From the NCBI RefSeq assembly GCF_027744825.2, contig NC_071349.1, positions 2,294,001 to 2,358,000 on the forward strand: a DNA stretch of 64,000 nt, read 5' to 3'. Source of the stretch: Synchiropus splendidus. Its lineage: Eukaryota > Chordata > Actinopteri > Syngnathiformes > Callionymidae. Shown here one piece after another: positions 63,401 to 64,000 of the stretch. The notes beneath the pieces were generated by a model that did no database searches, had not been told where the DNA came from, and saw only the letters and a list, made by a program, of their open reading frames with translations. How positions within the stretch are numbered: the stretch's first letter is position 1; each line of letters starts with the position of its first letter. The position numbers were made by a program, and so were the translations under genes.

Positions 63401-64000
63401 TGCAGGGAAGCTTCGGAAAATGAAATTTTCACCTCCCACTAAAGCAGAAAGGATCTTTCTAGTAGTTGCACATCAAATCTAAGCTGTCTGAAGTGTTTTT
63501 CGAAAGTTATCAACATTTTTATGTATGGCGTTCCGGAATCAACCTTATCTCAGGCTGAAAACGCGTTTTACGCATTGTGCCATAACTTTGCAGGGAACCT
63601 TTAGAACATGAATTTTTCACCTCCCACTATAGCAGAAAGGGTCTTTCTCGGAGTTGCACATCAAATCTAAGCTGTCTGAAGTGTTTTTCCAAAGTTATCA
63701 ACATTTTTATGTTTGGCGTTCTGGAATCAACCTTATCTCAGGCTGAAAACGCATTTTCTGCATTGTGCCATAACTTTGCAAGGAAGCTTCAGAACATGAA
63801 ATTTTCACCTCCCACTATAGCAGAAAGGGTCTTTCTAGTAGTTGCACGTCAGATCTAAGCTGTCTGAAGTGTTTTTCGAAAGTTATCAACATTTTTATGT
63901 TTGGCGTTTCGGAACCCACCTTGTCTCAGGCTGAAAAATCATTTTCTGCATTGTCCCATAACTTCTCAGGGAAGCTTCAGAACATGAAATTTCGACCTCC
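60441..64000. repeat. Segmental repeat, second copy, running off the window
   Basis: This matches 47481-50773 up to 63912. The final 90 bases instead follow unit B (CCTTGTCTCAGG, as at 52131 and 54757). Two edits distinguish it: the 189-bp monomer at 61836 is duplicated (62025-62213), and the next monomer (about 62214-62401) has been replaced by a different type. The GTCTTT|ATCAAC truncated junction is at 63320/63321. Confidence 0.88.
61836..62213. repeat. 189-bp monomer duplicated in tandem
   Basis: Monomers 61836-62024 and 62025-62213 share ATGTTTCGCGTTCCGTAATC, CTTTGTCCCATTAC and CCATGGGAAG (the extra base). The other copy of this segment, near 48.97 kb, has only one. The duplication therefore arose after the two segments separated. 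Confidence 0.85.

Larger units (their letters stand above)
1..64000 (+). repeat. Satellite DNA array, 188-bp monomer, about 340 copies
   Basis: The same 188-bp unit recurs without a break from first to last base, always in one orientation. Spacing is visible in any stretch: TCAAATCT-AAGCTG junctions fall at 4091, 4279 and so on, 188 bp apart. Conserved blocks in order are TTATCAACATTTTTATGTTT, TTCCGGAA, AAAACGCGTTTT, CATAACTTTGCAGG, GAAGCTTC, CTCCCACTATAGCAG and AGTAGTTGCACATC. My consensus has 76 G or C in 188. Some monomers are 189 bp (a TCTTGAAG type and a CCATGGG type) and a few are truncated (81, 92, 138 bp). No transposable element, unique spacer, inversion or simple-sequence block interrupts the array. 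Such arrays are usually centromeric or pericentromeric; that location is inferred. I cannot name the family or the species. Confidence 0.97.

Noticed and set aside
1..64000. CENP-B box
   Set aside because: I looked for NTTCGNNNNANNCGGGN on both strands of the consensus and main variants. TTCGAAAG variants have the left half only and no CGGG at the right distance. CGGGAACCCG at about 17930 has no matching left half.
1..64000. CRISPR-like repeat-spacer array
   Set aside because: The regular 188-bp period has no unique spacers. The entire unit is repeated, which is the pattern of satellite DNA.
1..64000. Retrotransposon LTR or tandem-repeat transposon origin
   Set aside because: I saw no terminal TG/CA framing, primer binding site, polypurine tract, target-site duplication or coding remnant. 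A shared origin with some element is possible but not visible here.
1..64000. Assignment to a named plant satellite family
   Set aside because: The wording of the minus strand (AAGTTATGG, AAAATTTCATG) gives an impression of plant repeats, but I cannot match it to a specific family or species without a database search, so no name is given.

Overview
The whole 64-kb window is one satellite DNA array. I see no gene, RNA gene, transposon or unique sequence. A monomer of about 188 bp (about 40% GC in my hand-built consensus) is repeated roughly 340 times, always head to tail and on the same strand. The sequence starts and stops inside the array, so neither edge is visible. An array this long, with nested higher-order repeats (HORs), is typical of centromeric or pericentromeric heterochromatin in a eukaryote. 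I do not recognise the family by name. The monomer length, and variation concentrated at CpG sites (a sign of germline cytosine methylation), fit a plant best and a vertebrate second. That is inference.

Monomer coordinates below count from the AAGCTGTCTG that follows the TCAAATCT motif; 35709-35896 is a near-consensus example. Landmarks are TTCCGGAA (51-58), AAAACGCGTTTT (78-89, with an MluI-type site), GAAGCTTC (115-122, a HindIII-type site) and a long imperfect palindrome whose arms at 7-13/119-125, 22-30/102-110 and 48-52/80-84 all share one axis at 66.

Layout: (1) 1-4654, diverged monomers with a few local dimers. (2) 4655-35332, a strongly homogenised core with three tiers: 188-bp monomers, HOR units of 3,841 or 4,593 bp that carry one 81-bp remnant monomer, and 14-kb mega-units M1 (4655-18623) and M2 (20694-35332). 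Between M1 and M2 lies a third mega-unit reduced to 2,070 bp (18624-20693). (3) 35333-44175, shuffled cassettes of about eight monomer types with hybrid monomers. (4) 44176-47480, mostly single diverged monomers. (5) 47481-50773, a segment duplicated at 60441-63912. (6) 49.6-54.87 kb, alternating 1,359- and 1,267-bp units with two kinds of truncated monomer. (7) 54.87-60.44 kb, diverged monomers with small tandem duplications. (8) 60441-64000, the second copy of block 5 running off the end.

The short open frames (60-130 codons) on both strands are by-products of the repeat and are not annotated as genes. The interest lies in the architecture: most length differences between copies are exact sums of whole 188-bp monomers plus the 81-bp remnant, so the history of unequal exchange can be partly read.
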